Source: Finegoldia magna_J
GTDB taxonomy: Bacteria > Bacillota > Clostridia > Tissierellales > Peptoniphilaceae
DNA length: 64,000 bases
Assembly: GCF_002243175.1 (NCBI RefSeq)
Contig: NZ_NDYF01000013.1
Span: forward strand, 124,001 to 188,000
Direction: 5' to 3'
Each line of letters begins with the position of its first letter. Position 1 is the first letter of the stretch. The position numbers and the translations under genes were made by a program. Under the pieces are notes generated by a model that was not told the origin of the DNA, ran no database searches, and saw nothing but the letters and a program-made list of their open reading frames with translations. Positions 23,834-32,744 of this stretch are shown here, in pieces.

Positions 23834-24734
23834 TATTTACACTTCCCTTTGCTCTTCTTTCTTGAAATCTAGTTGAAACTGCCAATATCATCACCGACAA
23901 AAATATCATAAAACAGCCAAGCAATCTTCTTGGATCTGTAGTTTCGTTAAATAAAATAATTCCTAAAATTACAGATGTAATTGGTTCCAATGTCGAAAAA
24001 ATAGTATACGTGCTGACACCTGCATTCACTATGGAAAGTTGAATGAACAACGTGCCAAATACAGAAACTAAAATCGAAATCACGAATGCAATTATCCACG
24101 CGTATCTTGATAAAGACAACGTAAAATCTCCAGTAATAAGTCCAAATATCAAAAGCATCGTTGAGTTAATCGCGCAATTGTAAAATGTAACTTTGACGCT
24201 GTCCATATTTTTTAGCCCCGACACATCCATATAAATCAAATAAAAAGAATAAGTACAACCAGATGCCACAGCCAAGAACATTCCCAACGGAAAATTACTA
24301 CTTCCACCGACGTTGTTCGCTAGTAAAATCACTCCGATTATCGATGCAATAAGTGAGACGAATTTGTATTTCGTCATCTTTTCGTTTAAAAACATAACTG
24401 AATACACTGTTACAATCGTAGGAAAAATAAAATGGATTGAAGTTGCAAGTCCTACGGAAATGTATTGGTAGGATGCATAAAGCATTGTCATCGTGATACA
24501 ACCACCGATGCTACACATCAAAATCAGTTTTTTCAGTTCTTGTTTTGTAACTTTGAGGCTGACATTTCTGCTTTTTAATGAAATTATCAAAAATGGAATT
24601 ACGAAAAATCCCCTCAAAAAAGAAGTCATAATTACGTTACTTCCATTGCTCAGAGTTTCCCTGACCATAATCGGTGTAAATCCGAATATCAACGCCGATA
24701 TTATGGCGAACATCATTCCTTTAGCTTTTCTCAC
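23826..24734 (-). CDS. EamA/DMT-family transporter
   Basis: 302 residues with ten hydrophobic segments in two homologous five-helix halves, the EamA fold (FTPIMVRETLSNGSNVIMTSFLRG in the first half, LEPITSVILGIILFNE near the end of the second). Exports or imports small metabolites; substrate not predictable. Its ATG overlaps the Nudix stop by one base (TAATG) and its end overlaps the sirtuin gene by 8 nt. Confidence 0.9.
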   Translation of the reverse strand: MRKAKGMMFAIISALIFGFTPIMVRETLSNGSNVIMTSFLRGFFVIPFLIISLKSRNVSLKVTKQELKKLILMCSIGGCITMTMLYASYQYISVGLATSIHFIFPTIVTVYSVMFLNEKMTKYKFVSLIASIIGVILLANNVGGSSNFPLGMFLAVASGCTYSFYLIYMDVSGLKNMDSVKVTFYNCAINSTMLLIFGLITGDFTLSLSRYAWIIAFVISILVSVFGTLFIQLSIVNAGVSTYTIFSTLEPITSVILGIILFNETTDPRRLLGCFMIFLSVMILAVSTRFQERRAKGSVNNE

Positions 24735-25189
24735 TATTTATAACACTCCTTTTTTACGCATTTATTATCTTCGTAATAAAGCACGATTTCAGAATATTTC
24801 CCGTCGTAAATAGCGAAAATTTCATCCATAGAATCGCTATGTCCATCCATATTTTTTAATTCTTCGTAATCGATAAATTCCAACGTACCTTCGACATTTT
24901 CCTTTACCAATTCTCCAGAAAAATCGTCAGTTTCGTACAAAAACCCGATAATTCTGTCGTTGTTGTCAATGTCGTACCAGCTAATCATTCCAACGTATTT
25001 TATGTTTTCAATATCCAGATTAGTTTCTTCCTTCGCTTCTCTGATGACAGATTCAGTAATAGATTCTACCTTTTCGACATGACCACCTGGAAAAGTCAAC
25101 CCTTCCCAGCCGTATTTTTTTACTTTATCTAAAACCAAAACCTCATTTCCACGATTGATTTTTATCATATTGCACAAAATATTTTCCAT
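24734..25189 (-). CDS. Nudix hydrolase (MutT-like)
   Basis: Complete Nudix box: GGHVEKVESITESVIREAKE followed by ET (~36-57), binding Mg2+ through the REAxEE glutamates. 151 residues. The flanking strands (VLDKVKKYGWEGLTFPG, YVGMISWYDI) match the 8-oxo-dGTP diphosphatase-like group. Hydrolyses a nucleoside diphosphate derivative; exact substrate unknown. Nine nt downstream of mobAB and overlapping EamA by one base. Confidence 0.9.
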   Translation of the reverse strand: MENILCNMIKINRGNEVLVLDKVKKYGWEGLTFPGGHVEKVESITESVIREAKEETNLDIENIKYVGMISWYDIDNNDRIIGFLYETDDFSGELVKENVEGTLEFIDYEELKNMDGHSDSMDEIFAIYDGKYSEIVLYYEDNKCVKKECYK

Positions 25190-25198
25190 AAATACCTT

Positions 25199-26206
25199 CT
25201 AAATTTTAAATTTTCGAATAATGTAGTCTGCAAATTCCGAAACATCATTGATATCAAAATTATCGTAACCCTCAAAAATTCTGTCGCTGATAATTCCGTA
25301 TTTGTTCTCATCGCTACACACTAAATCATCTGTAAGAGTACATTCGTATTTTATGAAATCGGAATCCTTCATCCCTTCGATAATAATCAAATCGACATCG
25401 TCCAATAATTTTATCAAATCATAAATATTTCTACTCCTACCATCTAATTTAAAGTATTTATCGTTAAAAATCAAGGTCTGACAAGCGCCGTACTCTTTAT
25501 AATAAAAAGTGTCCGTATCTTTGAAATCAAGCTCAAAATCGTGACCGTCATGCTTTACTACAGAACAGGTTTTGTTTCTATTTTTTAATTCTCCAACAAG
25601 ATTTTTAATAAAAGTAGTTTTGCCGCTATTTTTCTTGCCGCAAATACAAATCAAAGGCGTCGCATTTTGCTTCAGTTCTTCAGGATAATTAATATTTACA
25701 AATTCATCCTCAAAAATCGTATATTTCAAATTGATAAATTTTGCATCGATTTTCTTAACCAAATTCATCACACGATAATCTTTACTTTCAAGCATTTCTT
25801 CGATAATAGGAATTATTTTCTTAGAAAAAATCCCACAAGTAGGATAGCACCTTTCATCTGTTTCAAAAATTACAGCTTCATCTGAAAAACTTGCGATAGA
25901 TGCAGCAAAATCCACCAAATCAGATTTTACATTTATCATATCGCAAGAAGTTACAAATACATATTCATTTGTAGAATTTTTCAAAATCTCCAAGATTCCA
26001 CTCAAAGGTCCCACTTCAACATAAGTATCCTTCACGGTTTTAATTGGAGAATAGTCAGCTGTATTAGATGAAACAATTACTTCAAAGTCTTTGAACCTGT
26101 CAATCAATTCTTCTATAAAAGTGTGACCGTAAAAGTTCAAATCAAACTTATCTTGACCCATTCTCACACTTTTTCCACCAGCCAATATTCCTACAGAAAC
26201 TCTCAT
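25199..26206 (-). CDS. MobA-MobB fusion for molybdenum cofactor nucleotide attachment
   Basis: Residues ~1-185 are MobA (LAGGKSVRMGQDKFDL, the GTP-binding LAGGxSxRMGxDK motif), which links GMP to Mo-molybdopterin. Residues ~190-335 are MobB, with P-loop CGKKNSGKTTFIKNL and KHDGHDFELDFKDTDTF. The fused order A-B occurs in other Firmicutes. Its start overlaps the moeA stop by ATGA. Together with MoeA it serves a molybdo- or tungsto-enzyme, most likely a formate dehydrogenase given the neighbouring fdhD, but no such enzyme is in this window. Confidence 0.9.
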   Translation of the reverse strand: MRVSVGILAGGKSVRMGQDKFDLNFYGHTFIEELIDRFKDFEVIVSSNTADYSPIKTVKDTYVEVGPLSGILEILKNSTNEYVFVTSCDMINVKSDLVDFAASIASFSDEAVIFETDERCYPTCGIFSKKIIPIIEEMLESKDYRVMNLVKKIDAKFINLKYTIFEDEFVNINYPEELKQNATPLICICGKKNSGKTTFIKNLVGELKNRNKTCSVVKHDGHDFELDFKDTDTFYYKEYGACQTLIFNDKYFKLDGRSRNIYDLIKLLDDVDLIIIEGMKDSDFIKYECTLTDDLVCSDENKYGIISDRIFEGYDNFDINDVSEFADYIIRKFKI

Positions 26207-27384
26207 ATTTCACCCAAATATATATAATCCACGCTTGAACCTACTTCCAAGCTTTCGTTTTGTTTTTGAAGTAAAAGGGCGTTACAATTTGTCAAATCTT
26301 GTAGCATAGAATTCTTGTGCTTATCAAAAATCGTAATCTCAGAATCTTTAACAAAACATCTTACGTATCGTTGAAGCTTCGATGGTTTCATGCAACCTTT
26401 TACAACTTTTCCTTTTTCAAATTGTTTTACATTTAATCCATAATATTTATTGTACAAATCCCAAAATAAAACTTCGAAATTACAAAAAGCCGCAAACGGA
26501 CTTCCAGAACACGACAACACTATAGCATCAGATACTTTTGATGCCATCACAGGTGTTCCAGGCTTCATGGCAATTCTATGAAACAAAACTTCTCCGATTT
26601 GTTCCATACAAGATTCCATCAAATCCTTCTCACCAACACTAACTCCACCAGTTGTTATCACAACATCTGATTTTTGTGTAAGATTTTTCATTTCTCTTAT
26701 AATTGATTCTTCATCATCCATGCAGTTTTTTTGTTCGACAACTTCCACGCCTGAATTTTTCAAAATAGATTTCAATGTATAAGTTGTTGAACTGTAGATT
26801 TTTCCCGGTTTGTAATCATCACCAGGATACAACAATTCTGAGCCTGTCGATAATAGCGATACTTTTAATTTTCTGTAAACCTTAACTTTTGAATATCCAT
26901 TTGATGCCAAAATCGATAAATCAACAGAAGATATCCTAGTGTCTTTAGGAATTAACAACTCCCCTTTGGACACATCTTCGCCTTCTTTGATGTAAAAATC
27001 AAATGGTTCGTAAGATTTTTTGATTTCAATAAAACCATCTTCTACTTCGCAGTCTTCTTGTTTTACAATCGCATCGTAGCATTTCGGTACAAATGCTCCG
27101 GTCATAATTCTCACGCAAGTATTTTCTTCGTATTCAAAATCGTTGCAATCTCCAGCAAAATTCGTCCCGATAATTTTCTTCTTCGATAATTTGTCAGAAT
27201 CTTTGCTGCTTACAGCGTATCCATCCATTGCACTTTTTGGATAAGGAGGATTGTTGAACTTCGCCAGCACATCCTCCGCCAAAACTCTATTATAAGCATC
27301 ATCGATATCAATTTCTTCAATATCAGATGCTTTTTTTTGTGTTTTTCTAAGAATTTCCTTTGCTTTTTCTACTTGTAATAACAT
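26203..27384 (-). CDS. moeA: Molybdopterin molybdenumtransferase
   Basis: Inserts molybdate into adenylylated molybdopterin. N-terminal domains with PPYPKSAMDGYAV (~45-57) and GEDVSKGELL; the MoCF domain with VVITTGGVSVGEKDL (~243) and GTPVMASK; and a C-terminal barrel. 393 residues, slightly under the usual ~405. Coupled to mobAB by ATGA, 10 nt after the FNT channel gene. Confidence 0.93.
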   Translation of the reverse strand: MLLQVEKAKEILRKTQKKASDIEEIDIDDAYNRVLAEDVLAKFNNPPYPKSAMDGYAVSSKDSDKLSKKKIIGTNFAGDCNDFEYEENTCVRIMTGAFVPKCYDAIVKQEDCEVEDGFIEIKKSYEPFDFYIKEGEDVSKGELLIPKDTRISSVDLSILASNGYSKVKVYRKLKVSLLSTGSELLYPGDDYKPGKIYSSTTYTLKSILKNSGVEVVEQKNCMDDEESIIREMKNLTQKSDVVITTGGVSVGEKDLMESCMEQIGEVLFHRIAMKPGTPVMASKVSDAIVLSCSGSPFAAFCNFEVLFWDLYNKYYGLNVKQFEKGKVVKGCMKPSKLQRYVRCFVKDSEITIFDKHKNSMLQDLTNCNALLLQKQNESLEVGSSVDYIYLGEI

Positions 27385-27394
27385 TCATTAAACC

Positions 27395-28030
27395 TTATTC
27401 GCTTTTTAATTTTGTGTTTATATTTCTCATTGTTGGAATCAAAATCCCGCCCACTACATTACCCAAAGTAATGACAATTAGAGCGATGATTGTTTGTGAA
27501 TTCCACATTCTCGCCATTTGAATGTAAAACATATCTGCAATACTGTGTTCAAATCCGACCAAAATAAATACCATAATACTCATTATAATTCCCAAATATT
27601 TTCCAATTTCGTGAGGATTGTTTAAGTATTGATCCACAGCGTGAACAACCATAATATTACAGAAAATTCCCAAAACAAACAAACTAATCAAAGTATCATC
27701 TGCTTTTACTTGAACCAATTTTGTGGATTTTTCGATAAGTCCAGGAGCGACTCTCGTAAGACGAACCAATTCCGCTACGATAATACTACCGACCAAATTT
27801 CCAACCCACACCATTAAGCACCATGGCAAATAAGTTTTTACATCATTACAGAACAGATATCCAACTTTCCCTGTAAATAAATTATACTTTAAAGTACACA
27901 CAGCAAAAAGTCCCAAGCTGAACATAAATGCCCCGACTATTTTATTGTTTAGGCTCAAAAACGCAACTCCACCCATAGCAATAAATGCCCCTGCCATAAT
28001 GGCATACAAAAAATCCGCGAATTTTTTCAT
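27395..28030 (-). CDS. Formate/nitrite transporter (FNT) family channel
   Basis: 211 residues, shorter than FocA (~285). Hydrophobic helices with the FNT pattern: GAFIAMGG near the N-terminus, then LFTGKVGYLF (the KNLFTG/LFTG omega-loop site), and a half-helix repeat near SIADMFYIQ (GFEHSIADM is the family's second conserved block). Between fdhD and moeA, formate is the likely cargo. It starts 2 nt after the fdhD stop. Confidence 0.88.
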   Translation of the reverse strand: MKKFADFLYAIMAGAFIAMGGVAFLSLNNKIVGAFMFSLGLFAVCTLKYNLFTGKVGYLFCNDVKTYLPWCLMVWVGNLVGSIIVAELVRLTRVAPGLIEKSTKLVQVKADDTLISLFVLGIFCNIMVVHAVDQYLNNPHEIGKYLGIIMSIMVFILVGFEHSIADMFYIQMARMWNSQTIIALIVITLGNVVGGILIPTMRNINTKLKSE

Positions 28031-28032
28031 AA

Positions 28033-28785
28033 TTAATCCTTCTTTCTAAAATCCTTATAAATATTTAAACGACTTTGTTTGCAAAAGCCGATTACGGACA
28101 AGTTATATTTGCTAGCTAATTCCAAAGAAATATCCGTTGGTGCACTTCTAGAAACTATAACAGAAATACCTGAATTGACACATTTTTGAACAATTGATGA
28201 AGGAATTCTTCCAGAGGTAAATGCAATTAAATCAGATAGTTTTTCTCCATTTAACACTGCAGTACCCACAGCCTTGTCGAAAGCATTGTATCTTCCAATA
28301 TCATCACATTGGCAGATTATTTCTCCATTTTTTGCCAAAACAACAGAATGCACATTGCCAGTTTCTTTGAATAACTGCGATCCCGATAAGTTAAAATTGG
28401 AAATCTTCAACAACGTTTCTTCGTCCCAATCAATCGGAGTGACCGACTCATCTCTGTTAGTAAAATTGTACGGAACGTTTTTATAATCTCCACTTTCAGT
28501 AGTCACATGACTTGGAGTGTTATCGATATCTTTTAAAGTAACATCACAAACATTCCCGTCAATTTTAATATCTACATTTTGTATATCTTCTGGCCTTACA
28601 ATATTTTCTGTTATAAGATATCCCGTAACAAGTTCTTGTAAATCCTTTTCAATACACAAAAGCTTAACAATTGGTTTGGAATTAATATTGATATCCAACA
28701 AAAATTCTCTCAAAATAACATCTTCAACTTCTTCTATAACTCCGTCGTTATATTTCTTAAGCATTACTTTTTTTTCAAATTTCAT
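28033..28785 (-). CDS. FdhD-like sulfurtransferase lacking the usual catalytic cysteine motif
   Basis: FdhD sulfurates the cofactor of formate dehydrogenase. Family blocks are present: SGSQLFKETGNVHSVVL, CQCDDIGRYNAFDKAVG (~168), FTSGRIPSSIVQK, VSRSAPTDISLELA. In the loop where relatives carry the sulfur-handling Cys (CGxCG or TTSCGG types), this protein reads TTESGDYKN (95-103) with no Cys. It may act only as a cofactor-binding chaperone, or another Cys may serve (CQC at ~163). First gene of the eight-gene operon. Confidence 0.88.
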   Translation of the reverse strand: MKFEKKVMLKKYNDGVIEEVEDVILREFLLDININSKPIVKLLCIEKDLQELVTGYLITENIVRPEDIQNVDIKIDGNVCDVTLKDIDNTPSHVTTESGDYKNVPYNFTNRDESVTPIDWDEETLLKISNFNLSGSQLFKETGNVHSVVLAKNGEIICQCDDIGRYNAFDKAVGTAVLNGEKLSDLIAFTSGRIPSSIVQKCVNSGISVIVSRSAPTDISLELASKYNLSVIGFCKQSRLNIYKDFRKKD

Positions 28786-28802
28786 AATCTCTCCTTTATT
28801 TT

Positions 28803-28831
28803 ATTATATCAAACAACTTTAGCCGATACAA
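28803..28831 (-). promoter_or_regulatory. Predicted promoter of the fdhD operon
   Basis: Minus strand -10 TATAAT (28808-28803), 17-bp spacer, weak -35 TTGTAT. It lies between the queH terminator and AAGGAGAG of fdhD. Confidence 0.5.
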
Positions 28832-28873
28832 ATACTTAACACCATTATCAATTTTGTTTTGAGAATTTCTCAC

Positions 28874-28903
28874 AAAAAAAATCGGCGATAAAAATCACCG
28901 ATT
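28874..28903 (-). terminator. Terminator after queH
   Basis: Minus strand AATCGGTGAT-TTTT-ATCGCCGATT (one G:T pair) followed by TTTTTTG, immediately past the queH stop. Confidence 0.85.
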
Positions 28904-28906
28904 CAA

Positions 28907-29536
28907 TCAATCATTATTATGTCGTTGTTCTGCTTCTTTTTTGCTGTAAACGCATCCGCAGTAATCTTGTCTATACAAATCAAATTCCTTCGATAATTCG
29001 ATTGATCTCTTGTAACCATTTTTCTTTTTGAAATCAGAATGCAAAAATTTAGTTTTATGAGTTTGTTCTAATTTTTCTCCGATTTCATTAATCCATTGGC
29101 TGTTTTTGTGAGGACTAACCGATAACGTCGTCGTTACAAAATCAAAACCTACCTCATCTGCAATGTCGAAAGTTCTATCAATTCTCAAATCGTAGCACTC
29201 ATAACAGCGCTGTGATTTCTCTCCCCAATCCTTATAAGGAGCAACTCTTTCGTAAAATTCATCTGGATCGTATTTGTCAACAATTATATCTATCGGATAT
29301 TTTGCTTTTGTATTTTCTATGACTTTTTTCTGCTCCACAACTCTCTTGTCAAACTCAGATTGTGGAGAAATGTTTGGATTGTAAAACAAAATAGTTATCT
29401 TAAAATACTGTGACAAATATTCCAAAACATAACTAGAACAAGGACCACAACAACTGTGAAGAAGAAGTGTTTCTCCTCCATTTAGATTTTCAATTGTTTT
29501 ATCCAATATTTTTTGGTAATTCTCCATAAAAATCAA
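28907..29536 (-). CDS. queH: Epoxyqueuosine reductase QueH
   Basis: Last step of queuosine tRNA modification, the iron-sulfur alternative to QueG. Conserved cysteines appear in LLHSCCGPCSSYVLEYL (~25), RCYECYDLRI (~110) and YRQDYCGCVYS (~185); the Asp of the metal site is in YECYDLR. About 206-209 residues, as usual. The frame opens at TTG 29536; the internal ATG at 29527 (MENYQK) is an equally likely start. It overlaps the HAD gene by ~30-38 nt. Confidence 0.92.
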   Translation of the reverse strand: MIFMENYQKILDKTIENLNGGETLLLHSCCGPCSSYVLEYLSQYFKITILFYNPNISPQSEFDKRVVEQKKVIENTKAKYPIDIIVDKYDPDEFYERVAPYKDWGEKSQRCYECYDLRIDRTFDIADEVGFDFVTTTLSVSPHKNSQWINEIGEKLEQTHKTKFLHSDFKKKNGYKRSIELSKEFDLYRQDYCGCVYSKKEAEQRHNND

Positions 29537-30194
29537 CTATCCTTCTTTGATCAGAAATCACAAAATCTGCTCCCGATTCTACAAGTTCTTCTCTTTCTCT
29601 AAATCCCCATTCAACACCGACACTTGTTACACTCGCATTTTTACACGTCTCAATATCTGTATCCGTGTCTCCAAAATATACAATCTCTTCTTTTTTAATA
29701 TCCAAATCTTCCACGATTTTTTCTAGCAAAAATGGATTAGGCTTTCTTTTGGTTTCATCTTCCAATGCGGACACATAATCAAAATAGCCTTGTGGAAATA
29801 AATTGTTCAAAATTTTCTCCGCTGCTGGAAGAGTTTTATTCGTGCATACGCAAACAAGTGCGCCCATTTCTTTTAATTTATCCAAACTTTCTCTTATATG
29901 TGGATACAATTGTGTTTTCTTGTCATCATATCCATTGTAATATTCAATGTAGTTATCGTAAATTTTATTAAATTGAGAATGAATTTTTGCTTCATCCAAA
30001 TTATCGCGCTCTATTAAATAATTGAGAGATTTTTCCACCAAAATTTTAGGTCCATCTCCAAGAAAATAATTAAATTTTTCCTTTTCTACAGGTTTAAGCC
30101 CGAATTTTTGTGTAGTATGATTGAAACAATTATTTATCATTTCAATAGAATCTATCAACGTTCCGTCCAAATCAAATACAAATACTCTCTTCAT
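29499..30194 (-). CDS. HAD-superfamily phosphatase (phosphoglycolate phosphatase-like)
   Basis: FVFDLDGTLIDS (residues ~4-15) is HAD motif I with both aspartates; VCVCTNKTL is motif II and Lys in KRKPNPFLLEK motif III, with YFGDTDTDIETCKNA motif IV. C1-type cap. The frame extends upstream to 30230, but GAGGGTGA precedes ATG 30194, whose A is shared with the TrmH stop (TAATG), so 30194 is chosen (231 residues). Substrate unknown; Gph and pyrophosphatase PpaX are the nearest types. Confidence 0.9.
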   Translation of the reverse strand: MKRVFVFDLDGTLIDSIEMINNCFNHTTQKFGLKPVEKEKFNYFLGDGPKILVEKSLNYLIERDNLDEAKIHSQFNKIYDNYIEYYNGYDDKKTQLYPHIRESLDKLKEMGALVCVCTNKTLPAAEKILNNLFPQGYFDYVSALEDETKRKPNPFLLEKIVEDLDIKKEEIVYFGDTDTDIETCKNASVTSVGVEWGFREREELVESGADFVISDQRRIVDFYGELPKNIG

Positions 30195-30898
30195 TAAATC
30201 ACCCTCGATTGATACATTGCAATGGAACAAGCTATCGGTAAATTCAAGGAATCCACATCCTTAGATTGATTGATGAAAATCTTATTTTCATTGTAGTATT
30301 CTTTTGGAAGCCCTGCCCCTTCATTTCCAAACGCCAAGCTAAATGGTTGTTCGAACTTCACATCGCCAAGTTCATCTGAACTTTCATCTAGCAAAAATGA
30401 ATAAATCTTATTTTCTGGGAAATTTTTCTTGTAATCTTGTAGATTATCAAATCTTTGGATATTTAATTTGAAAAAAGCTCCCATACTGGCACGGACAACT
30501 TTAGGATTGTAAACATCACACGTATTTGATATCAAAACCAAATCCTTATATCCAAATGCAAGCATACTTCTCATAATAGTACCTAAGTTTCCCATGTTGT
30601 CTATTCCGTCCAAAATTATGTGGTTTTTTTCTTGTAATTTTGATTTTTCCTTTTTGAAAACTCCAATCACGTATTCTTTATCTTTTAATGAAATTTTGTT
30701 TATTTGTTTACTTGAAATCGTATAAGGAATTTTCTTATCATTCAATATATTTATCAGTTTTTCTGTGTCATTGAAATCCTCAGAAATTAAGACCTCCTCA
30801 ACAATATCAGCCTTATTTTCAATAAGTTCATAAGTTGGAAAAGGTCCCATTGTATAAGAATATTCAAGATCTTTTTTGTATTTTGTGTATTTTTTCAT
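30194..30898 (-). CDS. TrmH/SpoU-family RNA methyltransferase
   Basis: SPOUT knot fold: ILDGIDNMGNLGTIMRSMLAFG (motif 1 with the DNxGNxGxI(x)R pattern), FSLAFGNEGAGLPKEYY (motif 2) and SLNLPIACSIAMYQ (motif 3). An N-terminal ~90-residue substrate-binding domain precedes it. 2'-O-methylates a tRNA or 23S rRNA ribose; target not predictable. It directly abuts the C39 gene (no gap) and overlaps the HAD gene by one base. Confidence 0.9.
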   Translation of the reverse strand: MKKYTKYKKDLEYSYTMGPFPTYELIENKADIVEEVLISEDFNDTEKLINILNDKKIPYTISSKQINKISLKDKEYVIGVFKKEKSKLQEKNHIILDGIDNMGNLGTIMRSMLAFGYKDLVLISNTCDVYNPKVVRASMGAFFKLNIQRFDNLQDYKKNFPENKIYSFLLDESSDELGDVKFEQPFSLAFGNEGAGLPKEYYNENKIFINQSKDVDSLNLPIACSIAMYQSRVI

Positions 30899-31879
30899 TT
30901 ATACTCCATTACTAAACACCCACATTGCTTTGATTTGTGGTTGTAATCTATCGTATTTCCATGATTTTTGCGAATTAGTAAAACTGTTTGGATCGTTCAG
31001 TATAATATTGCCATTTGCATCCATTCCCGAAATCACCATGACATGTCCCGTTTGTGTGAAATCTCCAGGTCTTACAGAAATTAGAATTGGATTTCCTTTT
31101 TTTAGATTTTCTTTGATAATATTATAATTCGCATCCATTTGAACAGCTTTCAGCCCGTATTTTCTTGCGATATAAGGATAAAATCCCCAGCTTGTTCCTT
31201 CTGATGAAGAATATCCGTTGCGATCACTCTCTTCAGCTATTTTTGCTGGAGTGATTGAAGGATCGTTCTTCAAATACGACATCGCCATTGCGCAACTTGT
31301 AGGGCCACATCCTGTAAATCCAATAATTCCGTAGCCATATTTTTCATAACCCCATCTCTTGTCCCATTGCAAATACAATGGTACGTTTGAACTATTTGCG
31401 TTTTCTGGATATGAATAGTCGTTTTTAATTGTAGAATCAATTGTTTTCGCCACGAAATTCACAGCAGTGTAGTTGTTACCGGCAAGTTTTAAAAGAGAAG
31501 GATGAATGTCGTCAGCATTTTTCATCACTATTTTTGCATTAGGATTGTACTTTGCGTAAACTTCTAAATTGTGCAACAATTCATTTCTCTTAAATGTATT
31601 TTGGTAAATATTTTCATTCTTTTTGATTTCATCAAAAACTTCCTCATCAGTTTTTTCTTTTTCCACTGGTTCTTCTGGTTTGGAATTTTGTTGTTCGGAA
31701 GTTTTTTGCTCCTGAGCTATCTCAGTTTGTTTTTGTTCAGCTGAATGCTCTTGTCTATCATTTTTTACTTTTATGATTGAAAATAGAATTACTAAAAGAA
31801 ATACTGAAAACACAATCCTTCGTTTTACTGCGCGTCTTCTTTTTTCTTCTAGAAATCTATCGTGATTATTACGTATCAA
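30899..31879 (-). CDS. Membrane-anchored C39-like cysteine peptidase
   Basis: Basic N-terminus followed by one transmembrane helix (~20-40), a Gln/Glu/Lys-rich linker (~45-80) and a peptidase C39_2 domain (~165-326). The catalytic set is visible: FTGCGPTSCAMAMSYL (Cys), TQTGHVMVISG (His), ILNDPNS (Asn/Asp). It faces outward, so likely cleaves a peptide or wall-associated protein; the target is unknown. No bacteriocin precursor lies beside it. First gene of the operon ending at queH. Confidence 0.85.
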   Translation of the reverse strand: MIRNNHDRFLEEKRRRAVKRRIVFSVFLLVILFSIIKVKNDRQEHSAEQKQTEIAQEQKTSEQQNSKPEEPVEKEKTDEEVFDEIKKNENIYQNTFKRNELLHNLEVYAKYNPNAKIVMKNADDIHPSLLKLAGNNYTAVNFVAKTIDSTIKNDYSYPENANSSNVPLYLQWDKRWGYEKYGYGIIGFTGCGPTSCAMAMSYLKNDPSITPAKIAEESDRNGYSSSEGTSWGFYPYIARKYGLKAVQMDANYNIIKENLKKGNPILISVRPGDFTQTGHVMVISGMDANGNIILNDPNSFTNSQKSWKYDRLQPQIKAMWVFSNGV

Positions 31880-31992
31880 GTTTTCACCTCATTTATCTAA
31901 TTATATCACACGATTTGAAATTATTACAAAATTATGACAACTTTATAAAATTGTAACATTCTTTTGGGTATATATACATTAGAGGTGATGAT

Positions 31993-32697
31993 ATGAGTAA
32001 ATTTTACGATTCAATTTCAGATAATTACGAAGATATTTTTCAACCAAATGACAAACAAATTAGCTTCTTAGAAGAACGTGCTCACGGCAAAATCTTGGAT
32101 GTTGCGTGTGCCACTGGAAAAGTTGCTAAAAGGCTTCAAGATGATGGGTATGATGTGATGGGGATTGATTTGGAAGAAAAGTTTGTCGACAAGGCAATTA
32201 ATGAAAACAAAATCGATGCTAAATGTATGAATATGTTAGATATCGACAAATTGGAGGATAATTTCGGTTTGATTTACTGCATCGGAAATTCTCTGGTACA
32301 CTTGGATTCTACAGAAAAAATAAATGAATTTTTGAAAAAATGCTATGACAAATTAAATCCAAACGGAAATCTCGTACTTCAAATCATTAACTTCCATCCA
32401 TTTTTACAAGTAGATGATGATTACTTGGGAGATCTTCCAACTATCAAAAACGAAAAAGTTGAATTTGTACGAAAATATTTCAGAAATGGTGATTTTATAC
32501 GATTTAACACAGTGATGACAGCCGCTGATAAATCCATCGAAAACGACGTCAATTTATTTCCAATAACATCAGATGAATTAGTAAAACTTTTAGAACAAAA
32601 TGGTTTTGAGAATATAAAAATATACGGCGGATTTAATAAAGCAGAGTTTGATAAGGAAAACTCCAGACCATTAGTAATCAGCGCCGAAAAAAAATAA
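31993..32697 (+). CDS. Class I SAM-dependent methyltransferase
   Basis: 234 residues. KILDVACATGKVAKRL (~33-48) is SAM motif I and GIDLEEKFVDKA motif II; NMLDIDKLEDNFGLIYCIGNSLVHL fits motifs III-IV of small-molecule methyltransferases. Substrate unknown. GAGGTGATG precedes the start. It is the only plus-strand gene for 20 kb either side, divergent from the C39 operon, and ends at a bidirectional hairpin. Confidence 0.88.
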   Translation: MSKFYDSISDNYEDIFQPNDKQISFLEERAHGKILDVACATGKVAKRLQDDGYDVMGIDLEEKFVDKAINENKIDAKCMNMLDIDKLEDNFGLIYCIGNSLVHLDSTEKINEFLKKCYDKLNPNGNLVLQIINFHPFLQVDDDYLGDLPTIKNEKVEFVRKYFRNGDFIRFNTVMTAADKSIENDVNLFPITSDELVKLLEQNGFENIKIYGGFNKAEFDKENSRPLVISAEKK

Positions 32698-32716
32698 AAC
32701 AAAATTTACCGGCATT

Positions 32717-32744
32717 AAAGAACCTCCCGTCTGGGAGGTTCTTT
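32717..32744. terminator. Bidirectional terminator between convergent genes
   Basis: AAAGAACCTCCC-GTCT-GGGAGGTTCTTT: a perfect 12-bp stem with A/T runs on both sides. It serves the methyltransferase (+) and the HerA-like gene (-), whose stop codon overlaps the stem. Confidence 0.9.
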
